DNA of 42,668 nucleotides from an uncultured Actinomycetes bacterium (GTDB taxonomy: Bacteria > Actinomycetota > Actinomycetes > Nanopelagicales > Nanopelagicaceae). The stretch spans positions 1-42,668 of the forward strand of contig CAIMZW010000090.1 of the NCBI GenBank assembly GCA_903846075.1, in the 5' to 3' direction. Of the stretch, positions 26,502 through 34,435 are shown piece by piece (position 1 is the first letter of the stretch; each line of letters begins with the position of its first letter). The position numbers were made by a program, and so were the translations under genes. The notes beneath the pieces were generated by a model. That model searched no databases. It saw only the letters and a program-made list of their open reading frames with translations, and was not told the DNA's origin.

Positions 26502-27931
26502 ACACTGGACTTCACCTGTATGACACCCAAAGTAGGGGTGTGAAAGAGGTTCGTGCGACGAATGGCAAGACCGTGCGAATTTATTGCTGTGGTCCAACCG
26601 TTTATCGAGACGCCCACGTTGGAAATCTGCGAACATTTCTCCTTGGCGATCTCGTGGCTCGAACTTTGTATCTCTTGGGATGGGAAAGCGAAGTCGTTCA
26701 AAACATTACCGACGTTGGCCATATGTCGGAAAATCTTGATGAAGACAAGATGCTGGCAGAAGCACATCTGACTAATCGAGATCCCTTTGCCATTGCGAGG
26801 GAATACGAAGCGAGATTTCATCGAGATTTACAAACGTTAAATATCAAGCCAGCTAATAAATATCCAAGGGCCAGCGACTCGATTGATCTTATGCATCAAC
26901 TTATTGCCAAGCTTGTTGAACAGGGCAACGCCTACTTAGGAAGCGATGGATCGGTCTACTTTGCTGCGCAAACTTTCCCTTCGTATGGTGCGATTAGTGG
27001 AAATCGTTTGAGCGCACTCAAACCCGGTCACCGCTATGACTATGTCGAAGATGGAATCAAGCGATTTCACGCTGATTGGGCGCTGTGGAAAGCGGCGGGA
27101 AATCGAAGCGAGATGGTTTGGGATTCACCGTGGGGTCGTGGCTTTCCCGGTTGGCACATTGAGTGCTCCGCCATGTCGCTTCATTTTCTCAATTCACATA
27201 TTGATCTCCACATCGGTGGCATTGATCTCAGGTTTCCCCATCATGAGAATGAACGAGCTCAATCAAACTCATTTCTCGCAGCCACTGGTCAAGCAGAGCT
27301 GGCAGGCGAAGCAGTCGACCTCTGGCTACATGGCGAACACCTGCTCTTTGAAGGACGCAAGATGTCAAAGAGTGCGGGCAATGTCGTCTTGCTTTCAGAC
27401 TTACCAGGGCGATCGCTGGACCCTCTTGCTCTGCGATTATGTTTTCTCGAAAATCGATATCGAGGACAGATGGACCTCTCTTGGAATTCGATAGTTGCTG
27501 CTGATGAGACAATTTCACGTTGGCGCGAGCGAATCCACGCTTGGCAAAGCGAAGAGAATCTGGAAGTGGATCGTGCGCGTTCAGAGATAGCGCGCTTGAT
27601 TTCGTTCGCGGCCCACGATTTGGATACCCCTCGAATCGTGGCGCAACTTCGCGTTCTAGAAAAAAGCCAAGAATTAGAACCTGCCACAAAAGCCGCCATC
27701 TTCTTAGAGATAGACCAACTTCTCGGTTTGGATCTTGATCGAACTCCGAAATCCACAATGGAGCTCACCATCGAGCAAGCGAATCTCATCGAGCGTAGGG
27801 CCAATGCGCGAACTGCAAAGGATTTCGCTCACAGTGATGCGCTACGAAATGAGCTCATGAAACTCGGTGTCGAAGTCATTGACACCGCTCAAGGACAAGA
27901 ATGGAAATTTGTCAGACCCGAACCGATATAG
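26498..27931 (+). CDS. Cysteinyl-tRNA synthetase or paralogue
   Basis: Class I synthetase of the CysS/MshC group, 477 residues. The HIGH box appears as AHVGN (39-43). Probable zinc ligands are C31, C223, H248 and E252 (GWHIECS and HHENE), which select cysteine. KMSKSAGN (288-295) is intact. A C-terminal region rich in helices (about 330-470, with RANARTAKDFAHSDALRNEL) matches the DALR/anticodon-binding part of CysS, which MshC lacks. A normal CysS is thus the simplest reading, but YCCGPTVYRDAHVGNLRTF is divergent from common CysS, so it may be a second copy. It is coupled to the GNAT gene and overlaps the convergent membrane-protein gene tail-to-tail by 20 bases. Confidence 0.88.
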   Translation: MNTGLHLYDTQSRGVKEVRATNGKTVRIYCCGPTVYRDAHVGNLRTFLLGDLVARTLYLLGWESEVVQNITDVGHMSENLDEDKMLAEAHLTNRDPFAIAREYEARFHRDLQTLNIKPANKYPRASDSIDLMHQLIAKLVEQGNAYLGSDGSVYFAAQTFPSYGAISGNRLSALKPGHRYDYVEDGIKRFHADWALWKAAGNRSEMVWDSPWGRGFPGWHIECSAMSLHFLNSHIDLHIGGIDLRFPHHENERAQSNSFLAATGQAELAGEAVDLWLHGEHLLFEGRKMSKSAGNVVLLSDLPGRSLDPLALRLCFLENRYRGQMDLSWNSIVAADETISRWRERIHAWQSEENLEVDRARSEIARLISFAAHDLDTPRIVAQLRVLEKSQELEPATKAAIFLEIDQLLGLDLDRTPKSTMELTIEQANLIERRANARTAKDFAHSDALRNELMKLGVEVIDTAQGQEWKFVRPEPI

Positions 27932-28235
27932 CTATGGCTGAAACAAGAAGGCCACCGGCCAAATAAAGGTTCCCGTAAGTATTGCCGTAGACCAATATTT
28001 CATGTCCAGCCCCATTAGTCCCAGCGCGAAGAACGAGAGCTAACCAAGCGAGCAGAGAATAAAACCTCCAGATTCGCCGGCCAAAGTAGCGACCAACCAT
28101 CCAGATTCCGACTGCGGTTTCAGATAATGCGAGCAGCAATCCAATCGGTGGAAAATCGTTGTGGAGCACTATTCCAAAGAAGGCAATTACTGTCCCAAAA
28201 ACCAAGGATGCAGCAAAGCGTCGCAAACTTCTCAT
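27912..28235 (-). CDS. Small membrane protein of the MshB neighbourhood (Rv1171/DUF6113-like)
   Basis: A 107-residue protein with about four membrane helices (near 8-25, 30-45, 58-70, 88-104) and no catalytic motif. It sits directly downstream of mshB, with an ATGA overlap at 28232-28235, the place taken by Rv1171 in M. tuberculosis and by DUF6113 proteins in other actinobacteria. Its 3' end overlaps the end of the CysS-like gene on the other strand by 20 bases. Function is unknown. The family assignment rests mainly on size, topology and position. Confidence 0.65.
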   Translation of the reverse strand: MRSLRRFAASLVFGTVIAFFGIVLHNDFPPIGLLLALSETAVGIWMVGRYFGRRIWRFYSLLAWLALVLRAGTNGAGHEILVYGNTYGNLYLAGGLLVSAIAISVRV

Positions 28236-29113
28236 GCAATTCCTGCGAAGAGATCCGTCTCTCGGCCATTCTCATCTCTGGAACCTGCCGGCTCACCTTT
28301 AACTAACGTGTAGTACTCATTGCCCCAAACACTCAATCCAATATTGTTCGAAAGCGCGAAAAAGGGGCCATCCAAAGTTATTTGAGTTTCATGAGCCTTC
28401 ATCGCATTCATTTTTGCTTCAGCAAATGGGAGGCCATCGATGAGCGTGGTGGCTACTTCATCTGGTTTTGCAAAGGGCAGATCATCAGCGTTGGTAACTC
28501 CGAAGAAATCGGAACCGATCTCTTTCATCTTGTCGATACCTTGTTGAATCACAGACTTGGGCATGGTGTTCCAGTAAATTTTCGAAATTGTCCAAGGTTC
28601 GCCGACACCAACTTGTGGATCAGCAGCCAATTCCGCTGCCTTCATTGCCACCAGATTGGATTGAATATTATCGGGATGACCGTAGCCACCAAATTCATCG
28701 TAGGTAACCAATACTTGCGGTTTTACCTCCCGAATAACTTTTACTAATTCCAAAGCTGCTTCAGTGAGGTCTGCCTGCCAAAAAACATCTGGTCGTTCAT
28801 TGGGTGGCGTACCCATCATTCCGCTGTCGCGCCATTTCTTCTCGGGGCTACCGAGGAATCGGAAATCGGTGACGCCTAATTCCTTCATGGCGAGTTCGAG
28901 TTCCTTTTCACGATGCTCGCCTAATAGATCGTTCTGGGTGCTGGCAAGGTGAGCGAGTTCGGAAACTAAAACTTCTCCTTCTTCCCCTCGCGTGCAGGTA
29001 ACCAAAGTTACCTTCACACCTTCGGCAGCGTACTTAGCCATGGTTGCCCCGTTGTTGATTGTCTCATCGTCAGGATGAGCGTGGACAAGGAGCAAACTTC
29101 TCGTTGGTGCCAT
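28232..29113 (-). CDS. mshB: MshB-like N-acetyl-inositol-glucosamine deacetylase (LmbE/PIG-L family)
   Basis: Zinc deacetylase of mycothiol synthesis: removes acetate from GlcNAc-Ins before cysteine is added. The 293-residue protein carries HAHPDDE at 11-17 (His13 and Asp16 as zinc ligands) and GYGHPDN at 143-149 (His146 as third ligand). This is the MshB/Mca pattern. TYDEFGGYGHPD favours MshB over the paralogue Mca (mycothiol S-conjugate amidase), as does synteny with the small membrane protein and fdx-dapC. Mca activity cannot be fully excluded. It is the best evidence here that the organism uses mycothiol. A start ATG is at 29111-29113. Confidence 0.88.
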   Translation of the reverse strand: MAPTRSLLLVHAHPDDETINNGATMAKYAAEGVKVTLVTCTRGEEGEVLVSELAHLASTQNDLLGEHREKELELAMKELGVTDFRFLGSPEKKWRDSGMMGTPPNERPDVFWQADLTEAALELVKVIREVKPQVLVTYDEFGGYGHPDNIQSNLVAMKAAELAADPQVGVGEPWTISKIYWNTMPKSVIQQGIDKMKEIGSDFFGVTNADDLPFAKPDEVATTLIDGLPFAEAKMNAMKAHETQITLDGPFFALSNNIGLSVWGNEYYTLVKGEPAGSRDENGRETDLFAGIA

Positions 29114-29151
29114 GACTCGATTTCTCCGGTTCTCGTCGATTTTAAAAAATG

Positions 29152-30345
29152 TTAATAGATGGGAAGAGCTGGGTCGATCTGTTTCACCCAGGCTACGACG
29201 CCACCTGCAACATGGGTTGCATCAGCAAATCCAGCTTGTTTCACGACCGCCAAACATTCAGCAGATCGAACTCCAGATTTGCAGTGAAGAATGATTGGAA
29301 CATCATTTCGTAATTTTTCCAGCGCCGAACCATTGATGAACTCTTGCTTAGGAATCAGGATCGAGCCAGGAATTCGAACGATGTCCCACTCACTGGGTTC
29401 TCTAACATCGATGAGTTGGAAATTCTCGTGCGCATCCATCTTCGCCTTCAATTCCACCACGGAAATAGTGGAATTCGCGGCCGCTGCTGCGGCACCTTCC
29501 GTCAAAACCCCACAGAAGGCTTCGTAATCGGGAAGTAACTCGGTCTGGGTTGGTGTGCTGCCACAAATCGGACAGTTTGGATCCTTTCGAACTTTGATTT
29601 TTCGATAGGACATTTCTAGCGCGTCATAGATCATCAGCTTGCCGATAAGAGATTCGCCGATACCTGTAATGAGTTTTATGGCTTCTGTTGTTTGAATTGC
29701 ACCAATCGAAGCGCAGAGTACGCCGAGAACTCCACCTTCAGCGCAGCTTGGCACCATCCCTGGAGGTGGTGGTTCGGGGTAGAGACAACGGTAACAAGGG
29801 CCATACTCCGCCCAAAAAACACTAGCTTGACCATCGAAGCGATAAATAGAGCCCCAAACATATGGCTTCTTTAAAAGGACGCAAGCGTCATTAACTAAAT
29901 AGCGGGTAGCAAAGTTGTCAGTGCCATCAACGATCAAGTCATATTGCGAGAAAATTTCCATCACGTTATCTACATCGAGTCGTAGATTATGAATAACGAC
30001 ATTCACATAGGGATTAATCTCGGCAATACTCTCTTTAGCGCTGAGCGCTTTACTCTTACCGATGTCAGATTGGCCATGAATAATCTGTCGTTGAAGATTC
30101 GACTCATCGACCACATCGAATTCCACGATTCCCAAGGTTCCAACACCTGCTGCCGCCAGATACATCAACGCGGGCGAACCCAGCCCCCCGGCCCCAACAC
30201 AGAGCACCTTGGCATTCATGAGTCGACGCTGGCCGAGCATTCCAACATCAGGAATGATGAGATGACGGCTATAGCGGCGAACTTCATCCACCGTTAATTC
30301 CGGTCCAGGCGCGACTAAGCCTTTGGGTGTCGCCAGATCGCTCAT
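29152..30345 (-). CDS. moeZ: MoeZ: adenylyltransferase/sulfurtransferase (ThiF-rhodanese fusion)
   Basis: Activates the C-terminal glycine of small sulfur-carrier proteins (MoaD, ThiS, CysO) by adenylation and passes sulfur to them, for molybdopterin, thiamine or cysteine synthesis. The 397 residues hold an E1-like domain (about 20-270) with GAGGLGSPAL at 51-60 and zinc pairs C184/C187 and C258/C261. A rhodanese domain follows (about 293-395) with persulfide-forming Cys355 in HCKSGVRS. This fusion is standard for actinobacterial MoeZ/MoeB1 (Rv3206c), which also lies beside a TetR gene and DUF3107, as here. It is divergent from the TetR gene. Confidence 0.95.
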   Translation of the reverse strand: MSDLATPKGLVAPGPELTVDEVRRYSRHLIIPDVGMLGQRRLMNAKVLCVGAGGLGSPALMYLAAAGVGTLGIVEFDVVDESNLQRQIIHGQSDIGKSKALSAKESIAEINPYVNVVIHNLRLDVDNVMEIFSQYDLIVDGTDNFATRYLVNDACVLLKKPYVWGSIYRFDGQASVFWAEYGPCYRCLYPEPPPPGMVPSCAEGGVLGVLCASIGAIQTTEAIKLITGIGESLIGKLMIYDALEMSYRKIKVRKDPNCPICGSTPTQTELLPDYEAFCGVLTEGAAAAAANSTISVVELKAKMDAHENFQLIDVREPSEWDIVRIPGSILIPKQEFINGSALEKLRNDVPIILHCKSGVRSAECLAVVKQAGFADATHVAGGVVAWVKQIDPALPIY

Positions 30346-30456
30346 TAGATACTCATTTCCTTCGGTAATGCGATTTTTGCCTTCTAGTAGGCACGGTTAA
30401 AGATAGTGCTTCTCAGTAACCGCTACATTTTCGTGCATATTCCCGGTCCCACCAAA

Positions 30457-30473
30457 TTGCGAAACCTTCGCAA
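30457..30473. promoter_or_regulatory. Perfect 17-bp palindrome, likely TetR operator
   Basis: TTGCGAA (30457-30463), the 3-base spacer ACC, and TTCGCAA (30467-30473) form a perfect 7+7 inverted repeat. It lies in the 151-base divergent region between moeZ and the TetR gene, 24 bases before the latter's upstream start codon. TetR regulators typically bind such 15-20 bp palindromes in their own promoters, so autoregulation of the TetR-DUF3107 pair, and perhaps of moeZ, is a reasonable inference. Confidence 0.6.
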
Positions 30474-30496
30474 CAAGGCAAGTAGCGCCCCTAAAA

Positions 30497-31129
30497 GTGC
30501 GTAACATTCCCCAGGTGAGCACAGAGACAAATACCCGTGGCCGACTTCCCCGAGATGAACGCCGAGCCCAATTATTGGCGGCAGCTCTTGAGGTCTTTAC
30601 CGCAGCTGGATACCACCAGGCAGCAATGGATGAAATTGCAGACCGTGCCAAGGTCAGCAAACCCGTCTTGTACCAACATTTTCCATCAAAATTAGATCTC
30701 TACCTCGCGGTCTTGGATTTGCACATCGACTCTCTCGTGTTCGATATTCAGAAGGCGATTGCCTCAACCTCGGACAATGGTGATCGAGTGCACGCCACCG
30801 TTGACGCATATTTTAGTTTTATCAACGATGAGGGCGAAGCTTTTCGATTGCTCTTCGAAAGCGATATGAGTGTTGAGCCTCAAGTGCGAGAGCGACTCAA
30901 TCGAATGACCTACGACTGCGCAGCTGCACTCAGTGCGGTTATCTCCCTCGATACTGGATTGGCAAAGGAAGCCTCAATGATGCTCGCTGTGGGCATCATT
31001 GGAACGACTCAGACCGCAGCACGGCATTGGTTGGAACGAGATGGAAAGATAAATCGAGAAATTGCTGGTGAGTTAGTAGCAAACCTGATTTGGCGAGGAA
31101 TTTCCGGTTTCCCTAAGTCAAGCAACTAG
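30497..31129 (+). CDS. TetR family transcriptional regulator (Rv3208-like)
   Basis: A 210-residue regulator with an N-terminal helix-turn-helix. RLPRDERRAQLLAAALEVF opens the first helix, and MDEIADRAKVSKPVLYQHFPSK is the recognition region (about 43-64). The C-terminal helical domain resembles M. tuberculosis Rv3208, with motifs such as YLAVLDLHIDSLV and MMLAVGIIGTTQTAARHWL. That protein also stands between moeZ and a DUF3107 gene. The ligand is unknown. The frame starts at GTG 30497; a second GTG at 30515 is as plausible and neither has a strong ribosome site. The DUF3107 gene begins 13 bases after its stop. Confidence 0.92.
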   Translation: MRNIPQVSTETNTRGRLPRDERRAQLLAAALEVFTAAGYHQAAMDEIADRAKVSKPVLYQHFPSKLDLYLAVLDLHIDSLVFDIQKAIASTSDNGDRVHATVDAYFSFINDEGEAFRLLFESDMSVEPQVRERLNRMTYDCAAALSAVISLDTGLAKEASMMLAVGIIGTTQTAARHWLERDGKINREIAGELVANLIWRGISGFPKSSN

Positions 31130-31142
31130 ATAAACTGCTCAC

Positions 31143-31400
31143 ATGTCATCAAAAAAGAGCACAGCTCAAGCGCGCACCGAAATTCGAATCGGAATCTCCG
31201 ACACAACCCAGGAGCTTTCCTTGGAATCCGAGTCCACACAAGACGAAGTCGTCAAGCTTGTCAGCGAAGCACTGAGTACTGGTTCACCGCTCTCCTTAGT
31301 TGATATCAAAGGACGCCAAACCATCGTTCCAAATAGCAAAATCTCTTTCGTAGAAGTTGGTGAGTCGGCCGAACGCCGAGTTGGATTTGCCAACCTTTAA
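31143..31400 (+). CDS. DUF3107 family protein (TB9.4-like)
   Basis: An 85-residue protein of a conserved actinobacterial family (Rv3208A/TB9.4). The fold is expected to be small and beta-rich: EIRIGISDTTQELSLESES, an amphipathic helix (QDEVVKLVSEAL), then LVDIKGRQTIVPNSKISFVEVG. The last part contains a strand with the conserved GR..VP pattern. Function is unknown. Its link to the TetR gene is constant across actinobacteria, so it may be part of that regulon. It converges on the ParA-like gene with one base between stops. Confidence 0.9.
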   Translation: MSSKKSTAQARTEIRIGISDTTQELSLESESTQDEVVKLVSEALSTGSPLSLVDIKGRQTIVPNSKISFVEVGESAERRVGFANL

Positions 31401-31401
31401 G

Positions 31402-32133
31402 TTACATCCGCTCCAGTAAGAAATAAGCCAATTCTCGGTAGGCCACTGACACAGCTGATTGTTGCGCACTGTTAAGAATTGACTGTTGCCGTAGCGCCTC
31501 TTCATTGACTAATGCCGATTTGGCTATCGCTGGATCCAGTAACTCCCCATACTTGTGAAGTTGATCGAGATCGCTGCTCTGTGCTCCGATGGCGGGAAGA
31601 AATCCTAGAAAATTTGGAGTTGTGCTTCGGTATTCAGCGGTGGCAGTAATTAATTCAAGAACATGAATTGCTCCCCGCATACTCAAAACTGAAGAAGTCG
31701 TCGGGACAAGAACGAAGTCAGCCAACGCCAAAGATAATAAAAGGATCCGAGAAAGTTCTGAAGGCGTATCGAGTATCACGTAGTCAAAAGCAGTATCTAG
31801 AGTCGAAAGCTCTTCCTCAAATCTCCTAACAAAGCCGGAAAAGTCCTTCCCTTCTTCAGATAAATGAGAAAGTCGAGAATCGCTCGGCAAAAACGAAAAT
31901 CTATGATTTGTGCTAACGATTGCCGAGTCGGCGCGAGCATCGGAGCGGAGAACATCAATCGTTGTAAATCTTGGTTCGTTAATTCCTAAGATAAAAGTCA
32001 AAGTTGCTCGAGGATCGAAATCCACCAACAGCGTTCGCCGGCCATATTCGGCAAAAGCTGTGGCGAGGGCGTGCGCGGAGGTACTTTTTCCAACTCCACC
32101 AGTCGGATTTGCAATGCTGAGGATTTTGGTCAC
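31402..32133 (-). CDS. ParA-like ATPase lacking the signature lysine
   Basis: ParA/MinD-superfamily protein, 243 residues. The P-loop reads ANPTGGVGKSTS (8-19). The Walker lysine (Lys16) is kept, but the first, signature lysine of KGGxGK is Thr11. Other motifs are normal: LLVDFDPRATLT (35-46) and VILDTPSEL with the Walker B aspartate. In classical ParA/Soj the signature lysine contacts nucleotide across the dimer, so dimerisation or hydrolysis may differ. There is no ParB gene or visible parS cluster beside it, so it is unlikely to be the chromosome-partition ParA. It is the last gene of a seven-gene operon, overlapping the MpaB-like gene by 4 nt. Confidence 0.85.
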   Translation of the reverse strand: MTKILSIANPTGGVGKSTSAHALATAFAEYGRRTLLVDFDPRATLTFILGINEPRFTTIDVLRSDARADSAIVSTNHRFSFLPSDSRLSHLSEEGKDFSGFVRRFEEELSTLDTAFDYVILDTPSELSRILLLSLALADFVLVPTTSSVLSMRGAIHVLELITATAEYRSTTPNFLGFLPAIGAQSSDLDQLHKYGELLDPAIAKSALVNEEALRQQSILNSAQQSAVSVAYRELAYFLLERM

Positions 32134-32903
32134 GCCTCTACCTTTTCTTGATTCTCACTCAGATAAGGATTTTCTCGAAGAGATTTAGGAAGTAACTGCA
32201 AGGTCTTGCGCATCGTCTTCAGAGCTATATCCGTTCGAAAATTGTGTCCAGGCAATGACGGCAATCCATAACTACGCCTTGCCCAATCGGGCAGGCTCGA
32301 ACTGGCCAAGGCTGCAATCGCCGTCCAGGTGGGTGCGGCTGGAGTGCCAAACCGAAGCCAGGGCGACATTGGCGGAAAGGTGAGAAAAAGGGCGGCTCGC
32401 TTTGCATCAGCACTCGCAGAGAGATGAGGTATTTCAGATTCGAAATATTTATCTAGGTCAGAACGATTGGCCGGGACATCTCCACTTTGGATGCCGACCA
32501 ATTCTGCAAAGAGCACCATCTCTTGAAGGTATTGATCTTGCTCAGCCAGCGAGAGTGTCAACCCAGAACGAATTGCCGTATCGAGAAAAGAATCAACCAT
32601 CGCAACATGGACCCACAGTAGAAGTCGTGGATCGTCCACACCCAACTTGGCATGAACCGCTCGAACCCGTTGGGCACTTTTTTCTGCAAGTTCACTGTCG
32701 CCAAAGGTAAGAAGTGATACATACTCGCTCGTTCGTCGAAATCTGCCCCATGTATCTTCGCGAAAATTTGAATTCGCAGCGACTCCGGCCATTGCTTCGG
32801 GATTGAGCGCTTGTTCGAGTAGCGCGCGCACACCTCCCACCAGCATGGATTCATCAGAATGGACTCGCCAGGTGATGGAGTCGGAGGCAAACAATGCGGT
32901 CAT
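32130..32903 (-). CDS. Oxygenase MpaB family protein (DUF2236)
   Basis: A 257-residue protein of the DUF2236 family, which includes the heme-dependent latex-clearing rubber oxygenase and fungal MpaB. Conserved family positions are visible: a basic helix with RVRAVHAKLG (79-88, His84) and DPRLLLWVHVAMVDSFL (91-107, His99), thought to shape the cofactor site. FGTP and RRSYGLP follow in the C-terminal part. Many actinobacteria hold several paralogues of unknown substrate. The gene is bound by 4-nt overlaps on both sides (ParA-like downstream, MarC upstream), an unusual tight link for an oxygenase. Confidence 0.82.
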   Translation of the reverse strand: MTALFASDSITWRVHSDESMLVGGVRALLEQALNPEAMAGVAANSNFREDTWGRFRRTSEYVSLLTFGDSELAEKSAQRVRAVHAKLGVDDPRLLLWVHVAMVDSFLDTAIRSGLTLSLAEQDQYLQEMVLFAELVGIQSGDVPANRSDLDKYFESEIPHLSASADAKRAALFLTFPPMSPWLRFGTPAAPTWTAIAALASSSLPDWARRSYGLPSLPGHNFRTDIALKTMRKTLQLLPKSLRENPYLSENQEKVEA

Positions 32904-33520
32904 AGGTGGAAAAACCCTTTGATAGATTCGACAACCATCTCAACCGCAATCGCTGCGACTAAAAGACCGGCGATGCGAGCAACTAGAGTTACACCGGATT
33001 CTCGGATGACGGAAAGTATTTTGGTAGAGAACATTAATGTGAGACCTATGACCAAGTGAACCGCAACAATGGCTAGGGCGAGGGTTACTTTTTGAGCAGT
33101 CGAATGCGCATATTGAACATAAAGCATCGTAGTAACAATTGCGCCGGGGCCAGCAAGTAGCGGCGTCCCCAGCGGCACCATTGCAACATTTACATTCTCT
33201 TTGCTCTCATTGGAACTATCTTTACCCGTCAACAATTCCAAGGAAATCAATAAGAGGAGAAGTCCGCCAGCACCTTGTAGGGCGTTAATGGAGATATGAA
33301 GATAATCAAGAATTACCTTCCCGAAGAGAGCGAAAACGACAATAACTAACAGCGAAACTCCAGCACCTTGCCAAGCAAGTTTTACTTGATCTTTTTGGCT
33401 TCTACCTGAAACCAAGGAGAGGAAAATTGGCGTGGCACCAGGCGGATCAAGGATCACAAATAACGTGACAAAAGCTTGCACTCCAAAAGTGAAAGCTGAA
33501 ACTGCGATTACTCCGTTCAT
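32900..33520 (-). CDS. MarC family integral membrane protein
   Basis: A 206-residue membrane protein with six hydrophobic segments (about 8-28, 47-66, 72-92, 112-132, 143-165, 180-200). MarC family markers include FVILDPPGATPIFLSL near 20-35 and the repeat-related VPLGTPLLAGPGAIVT (115-130). Once linked to multiple antibiotic resistance, the E. coli protein was later shown not to be; the real role of the family is not established. It overlaps the PHP gene upstream and the MpaB gene downstream by 4 nt each (ATGA), so it is part of the long operon. Confidence 0.92.
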   Translation of the reverse strand: MNGVIAVSAFTFGVQAFVTLFVILDPPGATPIFLSLVSGRSQKDQVKLAWQGAGVSLLVIVVFALFGKVILDYLHISINALQGAGGLLLLLISLELLTGKDSSNESKENVNVAMVPLGTPLLAGPGAIVTTMLYVQYAHSTAQKVTLALAIVAVHLVIGLTLMFSTKILSVIRESGVTLVARIAGLLVAAIAVEMVVESIKGFFHL

Positions 33521-34371
33521 GCTCTCACCACTCTCCGATCATTCGCCAACGACTCAAGCCGCTCCCACTCCTCTGGAGCGGTAGAACACTCGGCTAATCG
33601 ATTATCTTTGCCAATTCCGTGGTAATCACTGGATCCGGTCACCACCAGACCGAATTCTCTCGCAATAGCCCGCAGTTGCGCTCGTTGATCTGGGGTCTGA
33701 TCTCGGTGATCTACCTCAATTCCATTCAAGCCCGCTGCAACCAAACCGGAGAAAGTCTCAGAATTGATAGTTCGACCGCGAAGCGAGGCAAAAGGATGGG
33801 CAATAATCGAGACTCCGCCAGCCTCAGCTACCTGCTTCACAATTTCCTCTGGAGTTGGAGAAAAATGGGGCACGTAATACTTGGAATTATTATGCAAGAG
33901 CGTTGCGAAGGCCTCCTCGCGTGACTTCACGATTCGCTTCTTCACCAAGGCATCGGCCAGGTGAGGTCGTCCCAACGTAGCACCCTCAGAGAGTTGCTCA
34001 AGAACTTCGGAGAGTTCAATATCGATGCCTGCCCCTTGGAGTCTGGTAACAATCCGCTCCATTCGACCATGTCGATTCTCTCTAGTCTGAGTGAGGGTCT
34101 CATGCAAGATTTGATTTTCACCATCAAAAAGCAACCCCAACATATGCACGCTGATTCCATCTTCCGTCTGGCAAGAAATTTCAGCGCCTAATACCAAATC
34201 AAGACCTGGGCGTAGATAATTCTTTGCTTCTTGCCAACCCTCCATGGTGTCGTGATCTGTCAGGGCTAGGACATCCAAATTGAGGGCAAGAGCTTTATTT
34301 ATTAACTCTCCCGGCGTATCCGTGCCATCACTTCGGAGCGAATGCGTATGTAGGTCAATCACACCGACCAA
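33517..34371 (-). CDS. PHP-domain phosphoesterase (RNase AM/YciV-like)
   Basis: A 284-residue metal-dependent phosphoesterase. The four PHP motifs are present: DLHTHSLRSDG (6-16), LTDHDTMEG, IIAHPFASLRGR and SSDYHG, carrying His/Asp metal ligands for a probable trinuclear site. The size and motif spacing fit the YciV/RNase AM type, which trims 5' nucleotides from RNA or acts on 3',5'-bisphosphonucleosides. The start is TTG (34369-34371), with GTG three codons later as an alternative; neither has a strong ribosome site. It lies between the EamA gene (37 nt) and MarC (4-nt overlap). Confidence 0.88.
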   Translation of the reverse strand: MVGVIDLHTHSLRSDGTDTPGELINKALALNLDVLALTDHDTMEGWQEAKNYLRPGLDLVLGAEISCQTEDGISVHMLGLLFDGENQILHETLTQTRENRHGRMERIVTRLQGAGIDIELSEVLEQLSEGATLGRPHLADALVKKRIVKSREEAFATLLHNNSKYYVPHFSPTPEEIVKQVAEAGGVSIIAHPFASLRGRTINSETFSGLVAAGLNGIEVDHRDQTPDQRAQLRAIAREFGLVVTGSSDYHGIGKDNRLAECSTAPEEWERLESLANDRRVVRA

Positions 34372-34390
34372 TCTACCGTGATTACTCCCT

Positions 34391-34435
34391 TGCTTCGGAT
34401 TGAGCTGTTTAGGATTGAGCTGGTTCGGATTGAGC
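34391..34435. repeat. Three tandem 15-bp units at the end of the EamA gene
   Basis: Read on the reverse strand, three units GCTCAATCCGAACCA / GCTCAATCCTAAACA / GCTCAATCCGAAGCA run head-to-tail. They would encode AQSEP-like pentapeptides. The EamA stop (TAA, 34409-34411) lies in the middle unit, where the other units have GAA, so a G-to-T change appears to have shortened the reading frame. Without it the frame would run to a TAA just after the third unit, near 34383. Confidence 0.8.

Noticed and set aside
27228-27804. Two long reverse-strand frames (176 and 171 codons) inside the CysS-like gene
   Set aside because: They are antisense to a well-conserved synthetase, and their products are Arg/Ser-rich without family features.
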